This document shows positions 37,806-46,696 of a DNA stretch of 64,000 nt, in pieces; the stretch's first letter is position 1, and every line of letters starts with the position of its first letter. The notes under the pieces were generated by a model. It was given only the letters and a program-made list of their open reading frames with translations. It searched no databases and was not told the origin of the DNA. This DNA comes from Accumulibacter sp. (GTDB lineage: Bacteria > Pseudomonadota > Gammaproteobacteria > Burkholderiales > Rhodocyclaceae), in NCBI GenBank assembly GCA_017302455.1, contig JAFLDO010000006.1, positions 1 through 64,000 of the forward strand, in the 5' to 3' direction. The translations under genes and the position numbers were made by a program.

Positions 37806-39899
37806 ATGCACTGGAAGAGGCGATTCCCCGTGAGTGTTGCCGGGGTCCTGGCCCCGGTTGGCGCCACGCCAGACCCTCCTCACCGACCACTGTGCCACCG
37901 GCCTGTCTACCTGATCGCGCTGCTCCTGGCGATGGCTCAGCAAGGCGCACAAGCCTCCCAGGACCTGACCGACCTGCCGCTGGAACAACTGATGAACGAG
38001 TCGAAGCTGATCGATGCGTCAATCGTCGGCGCTTCCAGATTCCGCCAGAGAGTCTCGACAACCCCTTCGGCGGTAACCGTCATCAGCCGCGAAGACATCC
38101 AGCAGTACGGGTGGCGCACCGTGGCCGAAGCGGTCCGCAGCGTGCCAGGCTTTTACGTCCATAGCGACCGTTCCTACAACTATATCGGGACGCGCGGCTT
38201 CGCCAGACCGCAAGACTACAACTCGCGCGTGCTGTTGTTGATCGACGGCCAGCGGACCAACGACGCCGTTTACGACACGGCCTACGTCGGTAGCGAGCAG
38301 TTGATCGATATCGATCTGGTCGAACGGATCGAGGTGGTACGCGGACCCGGCTCGTCGGTCTACGGCGGCAATGCGCTGTTTGGCGTGATCAACATCATCA
38401 CCCGAACAGCGCAGCAAATCGACGGCGTCGAAATAGGTGCGGCCTATTCGAGTTTCAGCACGGTGTACGGCCGGGCCACTTATGGCAAGCGTCTCGACAA
38501 CGGTGCCGAAATCGTCGCTTCGGTATCGGGAAGCGACAGTCAGGGTCCCGATCTCTGCTTTCCCGAGTTCGATATGCCCGAAACCAGCTTCGGTCGCACG
38601 TCCGGCACCGCCTTCGACCGCAGCAGCCGCTTCTATGCGCGCCTGTCTCAGCAAGGACTGACCCTGACGGCTGCCGGGAGCCAGCGGCAGAACGGCAACC
38701 CGGGTGCCGCGTATGGTGTCGTGTTCGACGACCCTGACAACAAGCAAACCGACCAGCAAGCCTACGCCAATCTGAGCTACACGCGCAGCCTCTCGCCCGA
38801 CACCGAAATTTCCGCGCGCCTGTTCTGGGGAGAATACCGCTTTGGCCTGAACGCGGTCTATGCCGGTGCGAACGCCGGCGAGCCAGAGGTACGTAATCAC
38901 GATAGAGGCCTGGCCAGCTGGTGGGGCAGCGAGGCAAAGCTGGTGACGGCATGGTCGGAGCGCAACCAACTGGTCAGCGGCCTCGAATACCAGAGCAATT
39001 ATCGCCAGAAACAGTGGACTTACGACGTGGCACCCTACCAATCCTTTCTCGATGACCGGCATCAGAGTGAGCGCAGCGGCGTCTTTTTGCAGAATGACTT
39101 TCAATGGACCGAGGCCTTCAAGGTGTCGCTTGGCGCACGCTACGACAAGGTCGGATCGGCAAGCGGCGAGCTCAGTCCGCGTCTTGGAGTGGTGTATCGC
39201 TGGTCGCAGCAGACGGTCTGGAAGCTCCTCTACGGATCGGCCTTCCGGCCGGGCAACGCCTTCGAAAAGTTCTACACCTTTCCTGGACAGCAAATCGCGA
39301 ATAAGCAGTTGCAGCCAGAAAAGCTCAAGACCTGGGAGGCGGGCGTCGAACACTACCTCGGGAAACAGACGCGCTTGGCAGCGACCACCTACTACTACAC
39401 CATGGAGAACCTGATCGAGCAGGTCACCGAGGCCGACAGCGGCCTGCTGCAGTATCAGAATGCCGGCAATGTCAAAGCTCAGGGCCTCGAATTCGAGGCC
39501 GAACATCAGTGGGACAACAGCGCGCGCATGCGCCTCAGCCTCGACCTGCTGAAGACGCAGAACGCGCAGGGCGAGCAACTGAGCAACTCTCCGCACGCCA
39601 TAGGCAAGTTCCTTGGCTCGCTGCCGCTGCCCTGGATGGGCCTGCGACTAGGTGTCGAGGGACAGTGGTTGTCGAGCCGCAAGACCGATGCCGACACCAC
39701 CGTGCCGGGCTACGGTGTCGTCAACCTCACGCTGCTGCGGCCGATGGCCAGGGACGGCTGGCAGCTTTCCGCCTCGGTGTTCAACCTGCTCGACAGGAAG
39801 TTCGCCGACCCGGCGGCTCCGGATCTGGGCGTACCGATGCGCGATCGTTTCGTGCAGGACGGGCGCACCTTCAGAGTCAAGGCGGTCTACCGCTTCTGA
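37806..39899 (+). CDS. TonB-dependent outer-membrane receptor
   Basis: About 697 residues. A long signal region ends near AQQGAQAS, followed by DLTDLPLEQLMNE. The plug domain has TTPSAVTVISREDIQQYG, RTVAEAVRSVPGFYV, RGFARPQDYNSRVLLLIDG and IEVVRGPGSSVYGGNALFG. A 22-strand barrel follows and ends with aromatic FRVKAVYRF. It imports or senses a ligand with TonB energy. I start at ATG 37806 with GGAAGGA upstream. It heads the c-di-GMP cluster, 14 bases from the YfiR-like gene; the DLTDLPLEQLM start is common in receptors linked to such genes (recollection). Confidence 0.9.
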   Translation: MHWKRRFPVSVAGVLAPVGATPDPPHRPLCHRPVYLIALLLAMAQQGAQASQDLTDLPLEQLMNESKLIDASIVGASRFRQRVSTTPSAVTVISREDIQQYGWRTVAEAVRSVPGFYVHSDRSYNYIGTRGFARPQDYNSRVLLLIDGQRTNDAVYDTAYVGSEQLIDIDLVERIEVVRGPGSSVYGGNALFGVINIITRTAQQIDGVEIGAAYSSFSTVYGRATYGKRLDNGAEIVASVSGSDSQGPDLCFPEFDMPETSFGRTSGTAFDRSSRFYARLSQQGLTLTAAGSQRQNGNPGAAYGVVFDDPDNKQTDQQAYANLSYTRSLSPDTEISARLFWGEYRFGLNAVYAGANAGEPEVRNHDRGLASWWGSEAKLVTAWSERNQLVSGLEYQSNYRQKQWTYDVAPYQSFLDDRHQSERSGVFLQNDFQWTEAFKVSLGARYDKVGSASGELSPRLGVVYRWSQQTVWKLLYGSAFRPGNAFEKFYTFPGQQIANKQLQPEKLKTWEAGVEHYLGKQTRLAATTYYYTMENLIEQVTEADSGLLQYQNAGNVKAQGLEFEAEHQWDNSARMRLSLDLLKTQNAQGEQLSNSPHAIGKFLGSLPLPWMGLRLGVEGQWLSSRKTDADTTVPGYGVVNLTLLRPMARDGWQLSASVFNLLDRKFADPAAPDLGVPMRDRFVQDGRTFRVKAVYRF

Positions 39900-39913
39900 T
39901 CCGGAAACCCGCC

Positions 39914-40510
39914 ATGCGCAAACTTCATTCCGGCCGACGGTCGACTGCAAATGTCCGGCGCGCCGCCTTGGTGCTGGCTGCGGGGCTGGCAATTACCGGC
40001 GGTGGACTGGGCCAGGCATCGGCACAGTCCCGAGCGACCGACGAAAGTGCTCTCAAGGCCGCGTTCGTCTACAACTTTGCCAAGTACACCGATTGGCCGG
40101 ACGATGTCTGGAACAAGTCGCCAAAGCTGCGGCTATGCACGGCCGGTGAACGCGGCGGCTTCACGCAGACAGTGGCGGCACTCGAAGGCAAACCAGCGGT
40201 GCGTGGCAAGGAAGTCGAAGTGCGCCAGCTTTCCCGCCCCGAGGACGCGGCAAGCTGTCACATTCTGGTCATTGCCGGTCGCACGAAAATGGCCGAATGG
40301 ACGCGCGGCGTGCGTTCCTTGCCGGTGCTCACGGTCGGCGACGGCGAAGGATTTGCGACGAACGCGGGCCTCATCGGCTTGTACGCCGAAGGCGAAAAAC
40401 TCAAGTTTGAAGTCAATCAGGAAGCGGCTCACCGCGCCGGACTCAGGCTGAGCTCACAGTTGCTGAAACTGGCGCGACTGGTCAGAGACGAGCAAGGTGA
40501 AGGACGATGA
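39914..40510 (+). CDS. YfiR/DUF4154 family periplasmic protein
   Basis: 198 residues: signal peptide to GQASAQ (~residue 36), then the YfiR fold with ESALKAAFVYNFAKYTDWP, LRLCTAGERGGF, VRQLSRPEDAASCHILVIAG, VLTVGDGEGFATNAGLIGLY, KLKFEVNQEAAHRAGLRLSS and LLKLARLV. YfiR binds and represses the periplasmic part of the YfiN cyclase. The two Cys (LCT, SCH) could form the redox-sensitive disulphide of that family. Placed between an outer-membrane receptor and an inner-membrane kinase, it is well sited to pass a signal (inference). Confidence 0.9.
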   Translation: MRKLHSGRRSTANVRRAALVLAAGLAITGGGLGQASAQSRATDESALKAAFVYNFAKYTDWPDDVWNKSPKLRLCTAGERGGFTQTVAALEGKPAVRGKEVEVRQLSRPEDAASCHILVIAGRTKMAEWTRGVRSLPVLTVGDGEGFATNAGLIGLYAEGEKLKFEVNQEAAHRAGLRLSSQLLKLARLVRDEQGEGR

Positions 40511-40620
40511 AACCCGCTACGCAGATACTCCGGGATCCCCTCAGGCTGTCATCGGCCTTGCGGCGCCCGGTCGCTACACGACCAACGCCAGGTCATCAGT
40601 GGAAATGCAGATATGCTTAA
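40507..40620 (+). CDS. Possible 37-aa ORF bridging the yfiR-like gene and the hybrid kinase
   Basis: The ATG at 40507 overlaps the YfiR-like stop as ATGA, and the frame ends at TAA 40618-40620, eight bases inside the kinase start. It is Arg/Pro-rich ([18 protein letters not shown]). It may serve only to carry ribosomes to the kinase start, or be chance. No family is recognised. Confidence 0.2.
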   Translation: MKPATQILRDPLRLSSALRRPVATRPTPGHQWKCRYA

Positions 40621-43441
40621 CCACCCCTTCAAACAACTGCTGCGCAGCGGATCAATCGAGGAGAAGCTGCGGCGGATCAACCTGCTGACCACCGGCAGTG
40701 CCTTCCTGGTCGCCATTCTGTTGTTGACCACCTACGATTACCTGAACCTGAGCAGCGAATTGCTCGAAGACAGCCAGGTGAAAGCACAACTGATTGGCCG
40801 CAACAGCGCTTCGGCGCTGGAATTCAACGACGCCAAAGCGGCTGGCGAAGTGCTGAACTCGCTCGAAGCGGACGCCCAGGTGCTGCATGCGGCACTATGG
40901 GACCAGGCTGGTCAGCGGCTGGCAGTCTATCGCTCGGCGGCGCAGTCGGCCGACGCGTTCATCAGCCACTCCATCCACGGCCACGAGCTGGGCCTTGCCG
41001 TACTCGACGTCGCTCAGCCGGTGAGCGCCGATGGCAAGCCGATCGGCACCATCGCCCTGCGCCTTGATCTAAGCCAGCTCTACCAGCGCCTGGTCTGGCA
41101 TGCACTGGCCTTTGCGCTGGTGATCCTGATTGCGCTGGCCTTGTCGCATCGCCTCCTGTCACGCTTGAACAGGACGATCACGGCGCCCGTTTCCAGCCTG
41201 GCAAACGTCATGGCAATGGTCTCGCGAAGAGGCGACTACACGGCACGGGTCCCGATCGAGTCAAGCGACGAGATCGGCGACCTCGCCAGGGGCTTCAACG
41301 CCATGCTCGAAGAGATCGAGGATCGTAACCGCCACCTGGCAGCACACCGTCAAGAGCTGGAAGCTGAAGTGGAGTCACGTACCGCTGAGCTGCGCAAGGC
41401 AAGAGACCTTGCCGAAGCCGGCAGCCGGGCGAAGAGCGAATTCCTGGCGACGATGAGCCACGAGATCCGCACACCGATGAACGGCATCCTCGGGATGACC
41501 GAACTACTGCGCCACACGGCACTCAGCGCTCAGCAACAGCGCTTCGCCGACGCCGTCTATCAATCCGGCGAGCATCTGCTTACGATCATCAACGACATTC
41601 TCGACTTCTCGAAGATCGAGGCCGGCAAGTTAGATATCGAGCGAATCCACTTCAACCTCCGTCAACTGGTCGAGGACATCGGCTGCCTGTTTGCCCAACC
41701 CGCCGAGGCCAAGGGCCTTGAGATGGTCTGCAGCGTGCCCCATGATCTGCCGGTCGCGGTCAGCGGCGACCCGGTGCGCGTGCGCCAGATCCTGACCAAC
41801 CTGGTGAACAACGCCGTCAAGTTCACCAGCCGCGGTGACGTCGTCCTCCGCGTTCGGCTGCTTGACGAAAGTCCCCAGCAGGCGCGTTTCCGCTTCGAGG
41901 TCAGGGATAGCGGCATCGGCATCAGCGAGGAAGCGCAGGCCCGGCTGTTCTGCGCCTTTGTCCAGGCCGACAGTTCGACGACCCGGCGGTTCGGCGGCAG
42001 CGGCCTCGGCCTGGCCATCGCCAAACGACTGGTCGAAATGATGCACGGGCAGATCGGCATGCACAGCGAGGCCGGCCGCGGCACCCTGTTCTGGTTCGAA
42101 CTGCCGCTGCTCAAGCAGGACCCCGATGCGCGCTCGGTGGTGAACATGGCCGAGCGGCTCAACGGGCTGCGCGTGCTGGTCGTCGATGACAACGCCACCA
42201 ACCGCGAAATCCTGGCTCACCAGCTCGAAGGCTGGGCAATGCAATACACCGGTGCCGCCGACGGGCAGCAGGCGCTGCAGGAACTCCAGCAGACCGCGAC
42301 GCGACCTTTCGACCTGGCGATCCTCGACCTGCACATGCCCGGCATGGACGGCTTCGAGCTGGCGCGCGCAATCAGGTGCGATGCGCGCTGGGCCAAAATG
42401 CCGCTGGTCATGCTCTCGTCGGTCAGTGTCGGCGCCGATCATCCGGATCGACGGAACGCGCCGATCGATTACTACCTGACCAAACCCGTACGTCAATCCG
42501 ACCTCTACGACGCGATCACCACGGCCATGGCGCACCAGCCGCTCACGCCGGCGAGAGCGCAGCCGCGATCAGCACCGTTGCTGGTCGCCGAGGACGCACC
42601 GGTCAGCCTCGGCGGGCGGGTGCTGGTTGCCGAGGACAACTCGGTCAATCAGCAGGTCGCAGGCGCCATGCTCGAATCGCTCGGGGTCGCCTGGAGCCTG
42701 GCCGATAACGGGAGGATCGCGCTCGATCGCTTGCTGCACGAGCCTTTCGACCTCATCCTGATGGATTGCCAGATGCCCGAAATGGACGGTTTTGAGACCA
42801 CCGCGCAGATCCGCGACCGGCAGCGCGAGGGTCTGCTGCACCACCAGCTGCCAATCGTCGCGCTGACGGCCAACGCCGTCGAAGGCGACCGCGAGCGCTG
42901 CCTGGCGGCCGGGATGGATGACTACCTGAGCAAACCGTTTACCCGCGAGCTGCTGCTCGCCACCTTGGAACGTTGGTTGCCGCGGACGGACGCCGCGCCG
43001 GTAGACGCCCGGCCCACTCCCTCGGCTACCGGTTCGGCGGAAGCTCACGACGCCTCAGCGGCGGCCATCGACGAGCCGATCAATCCGCGGGCCCTCGATG
43101 CCATTCGCCATCTGCCCGGACCCAATGGTGCATTGCTGGTCGAGAAAGTGATCGGTGCTTTTCTCGCTGATACCCCGCCGCGCTTCGCGCAACTGCAGTC
43201 GGCGGTCAATGCCGGCAATGCCGAAGCCTTGCGCAAAGCCGCGCATGCGCTCAAGTCGAGCAGTGCCAACGTCGGCGCAGAGCATCTGGCAAGGCTGTGC
43301 AAGGAACTCGAAGCGGTCGGCCGCAAGGCCACCGTCGACGGCGCAAGGACTCTGCTGATGGATGTAGAATCCGAGTTGCCCCGCGTGCTCGCGACGCTGC
43401 AAACCATGACCAACCGGAGTTCCAACCATGCGATCGCCTGA
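40613..43441 (+). CDS. Hybrid sensor kinase: CHASE8-like sensor, HAMP, HisKA, HATPase, two receivers, HPt
   Basis: 942 residues. A membrane helix (~22-42), a YfiN/CHASE8-like periplasmic domain (~43-160), helix (~160-182), HAMP (~185-240), HisKA with His283 in [17 protein letters not shown], HATPase ([30 protein letters not shown]), receiver 1 ([12 protein letters not shown]), receiver 2 ([14 protein letters not shown]) and a C-terminal HPt ([18 protein letters not shown]). It can run a full phosphorelay. The sensor resembles the YfiN part that YfiR binds, here joined to a kinase instead of a GGDEF domain. It is followed with overlap by a REC-GGDEF-EAL gene. Confidence 0.92.
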   Translation: MLNHPFKQLLRSGSIEEKLRRINLLTTGSAFLVAILLLTTYDYLNLSSELLEDSQVKAQLIGRNSASALEFNDAKAAGEVLNSLEADAQVLHAALWDQAGQRLAVYRSAAQSADAFISHSIHGHELGLAVLDVAQPVSADGKPIGTIALRLDLSQLYQRLVWHALAFALVILIALALSHRLLSRLNRTITAPVSSLANVMAMVSRRGDYTARVPIESSDEIGDLARGFNAMLEEIEDRNRHLAAHRQELEAEVESRTAELRKARDLAEAGSRAKSEFLATMSHEIRTPMNGILGMTELLRHTALSAQQQRFADAVYQSGEHLLTIINDILDFSKIEAGKLDIERIHFNLRQLVEDIGCLFAQPAEAKGLEMVCSVPHDLPVAVSGDPVRVRQILTNLVNNAVKFTSRGDVVLRVRLLDESPQQARFRFEVRDSGIGISEEAQARLFCAFVQADSSTTRRFGGSGLGLAIAKRLVEMMHGQIGMHSEAGRGTLFWFELPLLKQDPDARSVVNMAERLNGLRVLVVDDNATNREILAHQLEGWAMQYTGAADGQQALQELQQTATRPFDLAILDLHMPGMDGFELARAIRCDARWAKMPLVMLSSVSVGADHPDRRNAPIDYYLTKPVRQSDLYDAITTAMAHQPLTPARAQPRSAPLLVAEDAPVSLGGRVLVAEDNSVNQQVAGAMLESLGVAWSLADNGRIALDRLLHEPFDLILMDCQMPEMDGFETTAQIRDRQREGLLHHQLPIVALTANAVEGDRERCLAAGMDDYLSKPFTRELLLATLERWLPRTDAAPVDARPTPSATGSAEAHDASAAAIDEPINPRALDAIRHLPGPNGALLVEKVIGAFLADTPPRFAQLQSAVNAGNAEALRKAAHALKSSSANVGAEHLARLCKELEAVGRKATVDGARTLLMDVESELPRVLATLQTMTNRSSNHAIA

Positions 43442-45554
43442 GTCATCCCGACGGCCTGTTGTGCTGATCGTCGACGACGACCACGTGATGCGCCTGCTGG
43501 AACAGGAAACGCTGGGCCAGTTCGAGTTCGACGTGCGGGAAGCAGCGGATGGCGAAGAAGCGCTCCAACGGCTGGACGAATTTGTCCCGGACCTGGTGCT
43601 GCTCGATGTCGATATGCCCGGTATCGACGGCTTCGAGGTCTGCCGGCACATCCGCAAGCGCTGGGACATGACCGACATGCCGTTGATCATGGTCACCGGC
43701 ATGGACGATCTGGAGTCAATCAACGAGGCCTACGAGTCAGGCGCCAACGACTTCATCTCGAAACCCATCAACTGGCCGATTCTCGGGCACCGGGCTCGCT
43801 ATGTACTGCGCTCGGCGCAGGCGGCGCGCGAGTTGCGTGATCTGGAGGAAAAGCAGGCAGCGATCGTACAAGCGATGCCCGACATGATTTTCCTGCTCGA
43901 CTGGCAAGGAACCTACCTGGACTACAAGGCGGGTTACGGCAGCGCGCCCTACGTCGGGACCCGCGAGGTCATCAATCGACATGTGTCAGAGGTCCTGCCA
44001 ACCGAAGTTGCCGACCTTCTGCTGCACGCCATCGAACGCGCTTTGCAGCGCGGTCAGCTGCAGTCAGTGGTATACAAGCTGCCAATGCCGGACGGCATCC
44101 ATCATTACGAGGCGCGGGTCGCGCCGAGCGGGGTAGACAAGGTCGTCGTCGTGGTCCGCGACATCACCCTGCAGAAGCTCAACGAGGGGAAAATTCGGCG
44201 CCTGGCGTACTTCGACACGCTCACCGGCATGCCGAATCGCCAGAATTTCCTCGAACACCTCGACAGTGAGTTGTTGCGCGCGCGGCGGGAGCATCACCAG
44301 GTCGCCCTCCTGTTCCTCGATCTCGACGACTTCAAGCGCGTCAACGACACCCTCGGCCACACCGCCGGCGATTACCTGTTGCATGCGGTCGCCGACCGCC
44401 TCAAGGAGAAGCTGCGTGGCAGCGACTTCATCGCCCGGCCGGCGCTGGACGAAACGGGCGTGCACTTCGCGCGGCTGGGCGGCGACGAGTTCACGGTCGT
44501 GCTCCCCGATATCGATGACGCACAGGTCGTCAAGCTGATTGCCGGGCGTATGCAATCGCTGCTCAGCCGTCCATTCCAGATCGGCGAGCAGGAGGTCACG
44601 GTCACCGCCAGCATCGGCATTGCCAGCTTCCCCGACGATGGGGATGACGCCGCCACCTTGCTCAAGCACGCGGATACGGCGATGTATCACGCCAAGGCCC
44701 AGGGCCGCAACAACTGGCAGATCTACGACAGGACGCTGACCAGCGACGCAGTCAAGCGCCTGGCGCTGGAGAACGACCTGCGCAAGGGGCTTCAGCGCGA
44801 CGAATTCCGCCTTGTCTACCAGCCTCAGGTTCTGGCAGAAGGCGGTGCGATCATCGGTGTCGAGGCACTGATCCGCTGGCATCATCCCGAACGCGGCCTG
44901 GTATCACCTGGCGACTTCATACCGGTTGCGGAGGAAAGCGGCCTGATCATCCCGATGGGCGAATGGGTCATCCAGACTGCCTGCCGCCAGGTCATGGCGT
45001 GGCAGCAGCGTGGCGTGACCACACCCCGGGTGGCGGTGAATGTGTCGGCGCGCCAGGTGCGTACCTCGGACTTCATCGGCAGAGTCGCGGCGATCATTGA
45101 AGAGACCGGTATCGACGCCAACCAGCTCGAACTGGAACTGACCGAGAGCATCCTGATGGACACGGACCCCCGCCGTATCGAGGGGCTTGCGCGTCTGCGG
45201 GCGCAAGGGGTGCATTTCTCGATTGACGACTTCGGCACCGGCTACTCGTCGCTGTCCTACGTCAAGCGATTTCCGATCAGCATGCTGAAGATCGATCAGA
45301 GCTTTGTCCGCGGTCTGCCAGGTAATGCCAACGATGTCGGAATCATCACCGCGATCATCGCCATGGCTCACAGCCTTGATCTGGAAGTGATTGCCGAGGG
45401 CGTGGAAAATCGCGCACAGGCCGATTACCTGCAGCAAGCCAAGTGTGGCAAGCTACAGGGCTATCTGTTCAGCCGGCCGCTGCCACCCGATGAAGCCGAG
45501 TGCCTGCTGCGCCAGGGCCGCATTGCTCTGCCGCAACCGGCACCTGACGGATGA
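43428..45554 (+). CDS. Response regulator with PAS, GGDEF and EAL domains
   Basis: 708 residues. Receiver with phospho-Asp60 (LLDVDMPGIDGF), a PAS-like domain (~145-255), GGDEF (~265-440; RLGGDEFTVVLPD intact) and EAL (~455-700; GVEALIRWHHP, ELTESILMD, DDFGTGYSSLSY). Both catalytic signatures are kept, so it may make or break c-di-GMP. An RGSD I-site is present, but an insertion (RPALDETGVHF) separates it from GGDEF. It overlaps the hybrid kinase by 14 bases and is its obvious phosphorelay output. Confidence 0.93.
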   Translation: MRSPESSRRPVVLIVDDDHVMRLLEQETLGQFEFDVREAADGEEALQRLDEFVPDLVLLDVDMPGIDGFEVCRHIRKRWDMTDMPLIMVTGMDDLESINEAYESGANDFISKPINWPILGHRARYVLRSAQAARELRDLEEKQAAIVQAMPDMIFLLDWQGTYLDYKAGYGSAPYVGTREVINRHVSEVLPTEVADLLLHAIERALQRGQLQSVVYKLPMPDGIHHYEARVAPSGVDKVVVVVRDITLQKLNEGKIRRLAYFDTLTGMPNRQNFLEHLDSELLRARREHHQVALLFLDLDDFKRVNDTLGHTAGDYLLHAVADRLKEKLRGSDFIARPALDETGVHFARLGGDEFTVVLPDIDDAQVVKLIAGRMQSLLSRPFQIGEQEVTVTASIGIASFPDDGDDAATLLKHADTAMYHAKAQGRNNWQIYDRTLTSDAVKRLALENDLRKGLQRDEFRLVYQPQVLAEGGAIIGVEALIRWHHPERGLVSPGDFIPVAEESGLIIPMGEWVIQTACRQVMAWQQRGVTTPRVAVNVSARQVRTSDFIGRVAAIIEETGIDANQLELELTESILMDTDPRRIEGLARLRAQGVHFSIDDFGTGYSSLSYVKRFPISMLKIDQSFVRGLPGNANDVGIITAIIAMAHSLDLEVIAEGVENRAQADYLQQAKCGKLQGYLFSRPLPPDEAECLLRQGRIALPQPAPDG

Positions 45555-45619
45555 TCAGGCGGGATGGGGATCTGAGTCATACGAACAAGAACAGGTAGAT
45601 CAAAGACGGAGACCAGAAG

Positions 45620-46672
45620 ATGAGGTATCGCCACAGCACCGCGCAGAGCGCCGAGTACCTGCGACTCGCGTTGAAGCGCATGGCTCAACAGGAAGCCGGC
45701 CTGCATCCGGCGAGCTATGCCATCTGGTACGAGTACGTGGCAGGCATCAACCCGGCCCTGCAGGCCGAAATTGATGCCTTGCTCATCGGTAATGCGCGCC
45801 TGAACGACGAAACCACCTATACCCTTTATGGCCGGTACGTCGCGGACTTCGATGCGAAAACAGCCCTGCGCATCGGTGACAGTGTCAGCCATCTCGTCGA
45901 CCAGGTGTCCGAAACGGCGGCACAGGCCGGCGATCAGGCGTCCCGCTTCGGCAATTCCCTGGAGCGGTGGAGCGATGCGCTGGTACGCCCGCCCGGCACC
46001 ACCGGGCCGCTGGCGCCCGGCGTCGAGGACATCCTGCGCGGCACAAGGGAAATGCAGGGGGCCATCAGCGCGTTGCAGGCGCGACTCGAGGAAAGCACGC
46101 ACGAAGCGCAGCAGCTCAGGCACGAGGTCGCGCGCGCGCGCGAGGAGGCGCTGGTCGATGCCCTGACCGGATTGAGCAATCGCAAGGGCTTCGATCTGGC
46201 ACTGGCAGCGTGCCTGGAGCAGACAAACCCGGAAATGCCCGGACCCTGCTTGTTGATGATCGACCTCGACCACTTCAAACGGCTCAACGACACCCTGGGG
46301 CACGTCTTTGGCGACCGAGTCCTGACCAGCATCGGCCAGACCCTGCGGGCAAACGTCAAGGGCAAGGACACAGCAGCACGCTATGGCGGTGAAGAGTTCG
46401 CCGTGATTCTGCCGCAAACACCACGCGGCGGTGCCGTTGGCCTGGCCGAGGCATTGCGTGCGATGGTCGCCGCCAGCCGGGTCAAACGCAGCGGCGACAA
46501 GGAAGCCCTGATCGGCAACATCACGGTATCGATCGGTGTCGCCGACTATTCTGCCGGAGAGTCCGCCATGGACTTCGTCAACCGCGCCGATCGAGCGCTC
46601 TACGCCGCCAAGATGCAGGGGCGCAACCGGGTCAGTCTCGCCCAGCGCCCGCAGTCGGAGTCAGTCAAGTGA
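45620..46672 (+). CDS. Diguanylate cyclase (GGDEF)
   Basis: 350 residues. An uncharacterised helical N-terminal domain (~1-110; YLRLALKRMAQQEAGLHP), a coiled coil (~130-175; LEESTHEAQQLRHEVAR), then GGDEF (~178-345) with DALTGLSNRKGFD, MIDLDHFKRLNDTLGH and the active RYGGEEFAVILP. The I-site position reads KGKD instead of RxxD, so product inhibition may be lost. No membrane segment. It is third in the c-di-GMP run, 65 bases behind the REC-GGDEF-EAL gene. Confidence 0.92.
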   Translation: MRYRHSTAQSAEYLRLALKRMAQQEAGLHPASYAIWYEYVAGINPALQAEIDALLIGNARLNDETTYTLYGRYVADFDAKTALRIGDSVSHLVDQVSETAAQAGDQASRFGNSLERWSDALVRPPGTTGPLAPGVEDILRGTREMQGAISALQARLEESTHEAQQLRHEVARAREEALVDALTGLSNRKGFDLALAACLEQTNPEMPGPCLLMIDLDHFKRLNDTLGHVFGDRVLTSIGQTLRANVKGKDTAARYGGEEFAVILPQTPRGGAVGLAEALRAMVAASRVKRSGDKEALIGNITVSIGVADYSAGESAMDFVNRADRALYAAKMQGRNRVSLAQRPQSESVK

Positions 46673-46696
46673 GGGATAGAACGGGATGCTTTCGTC

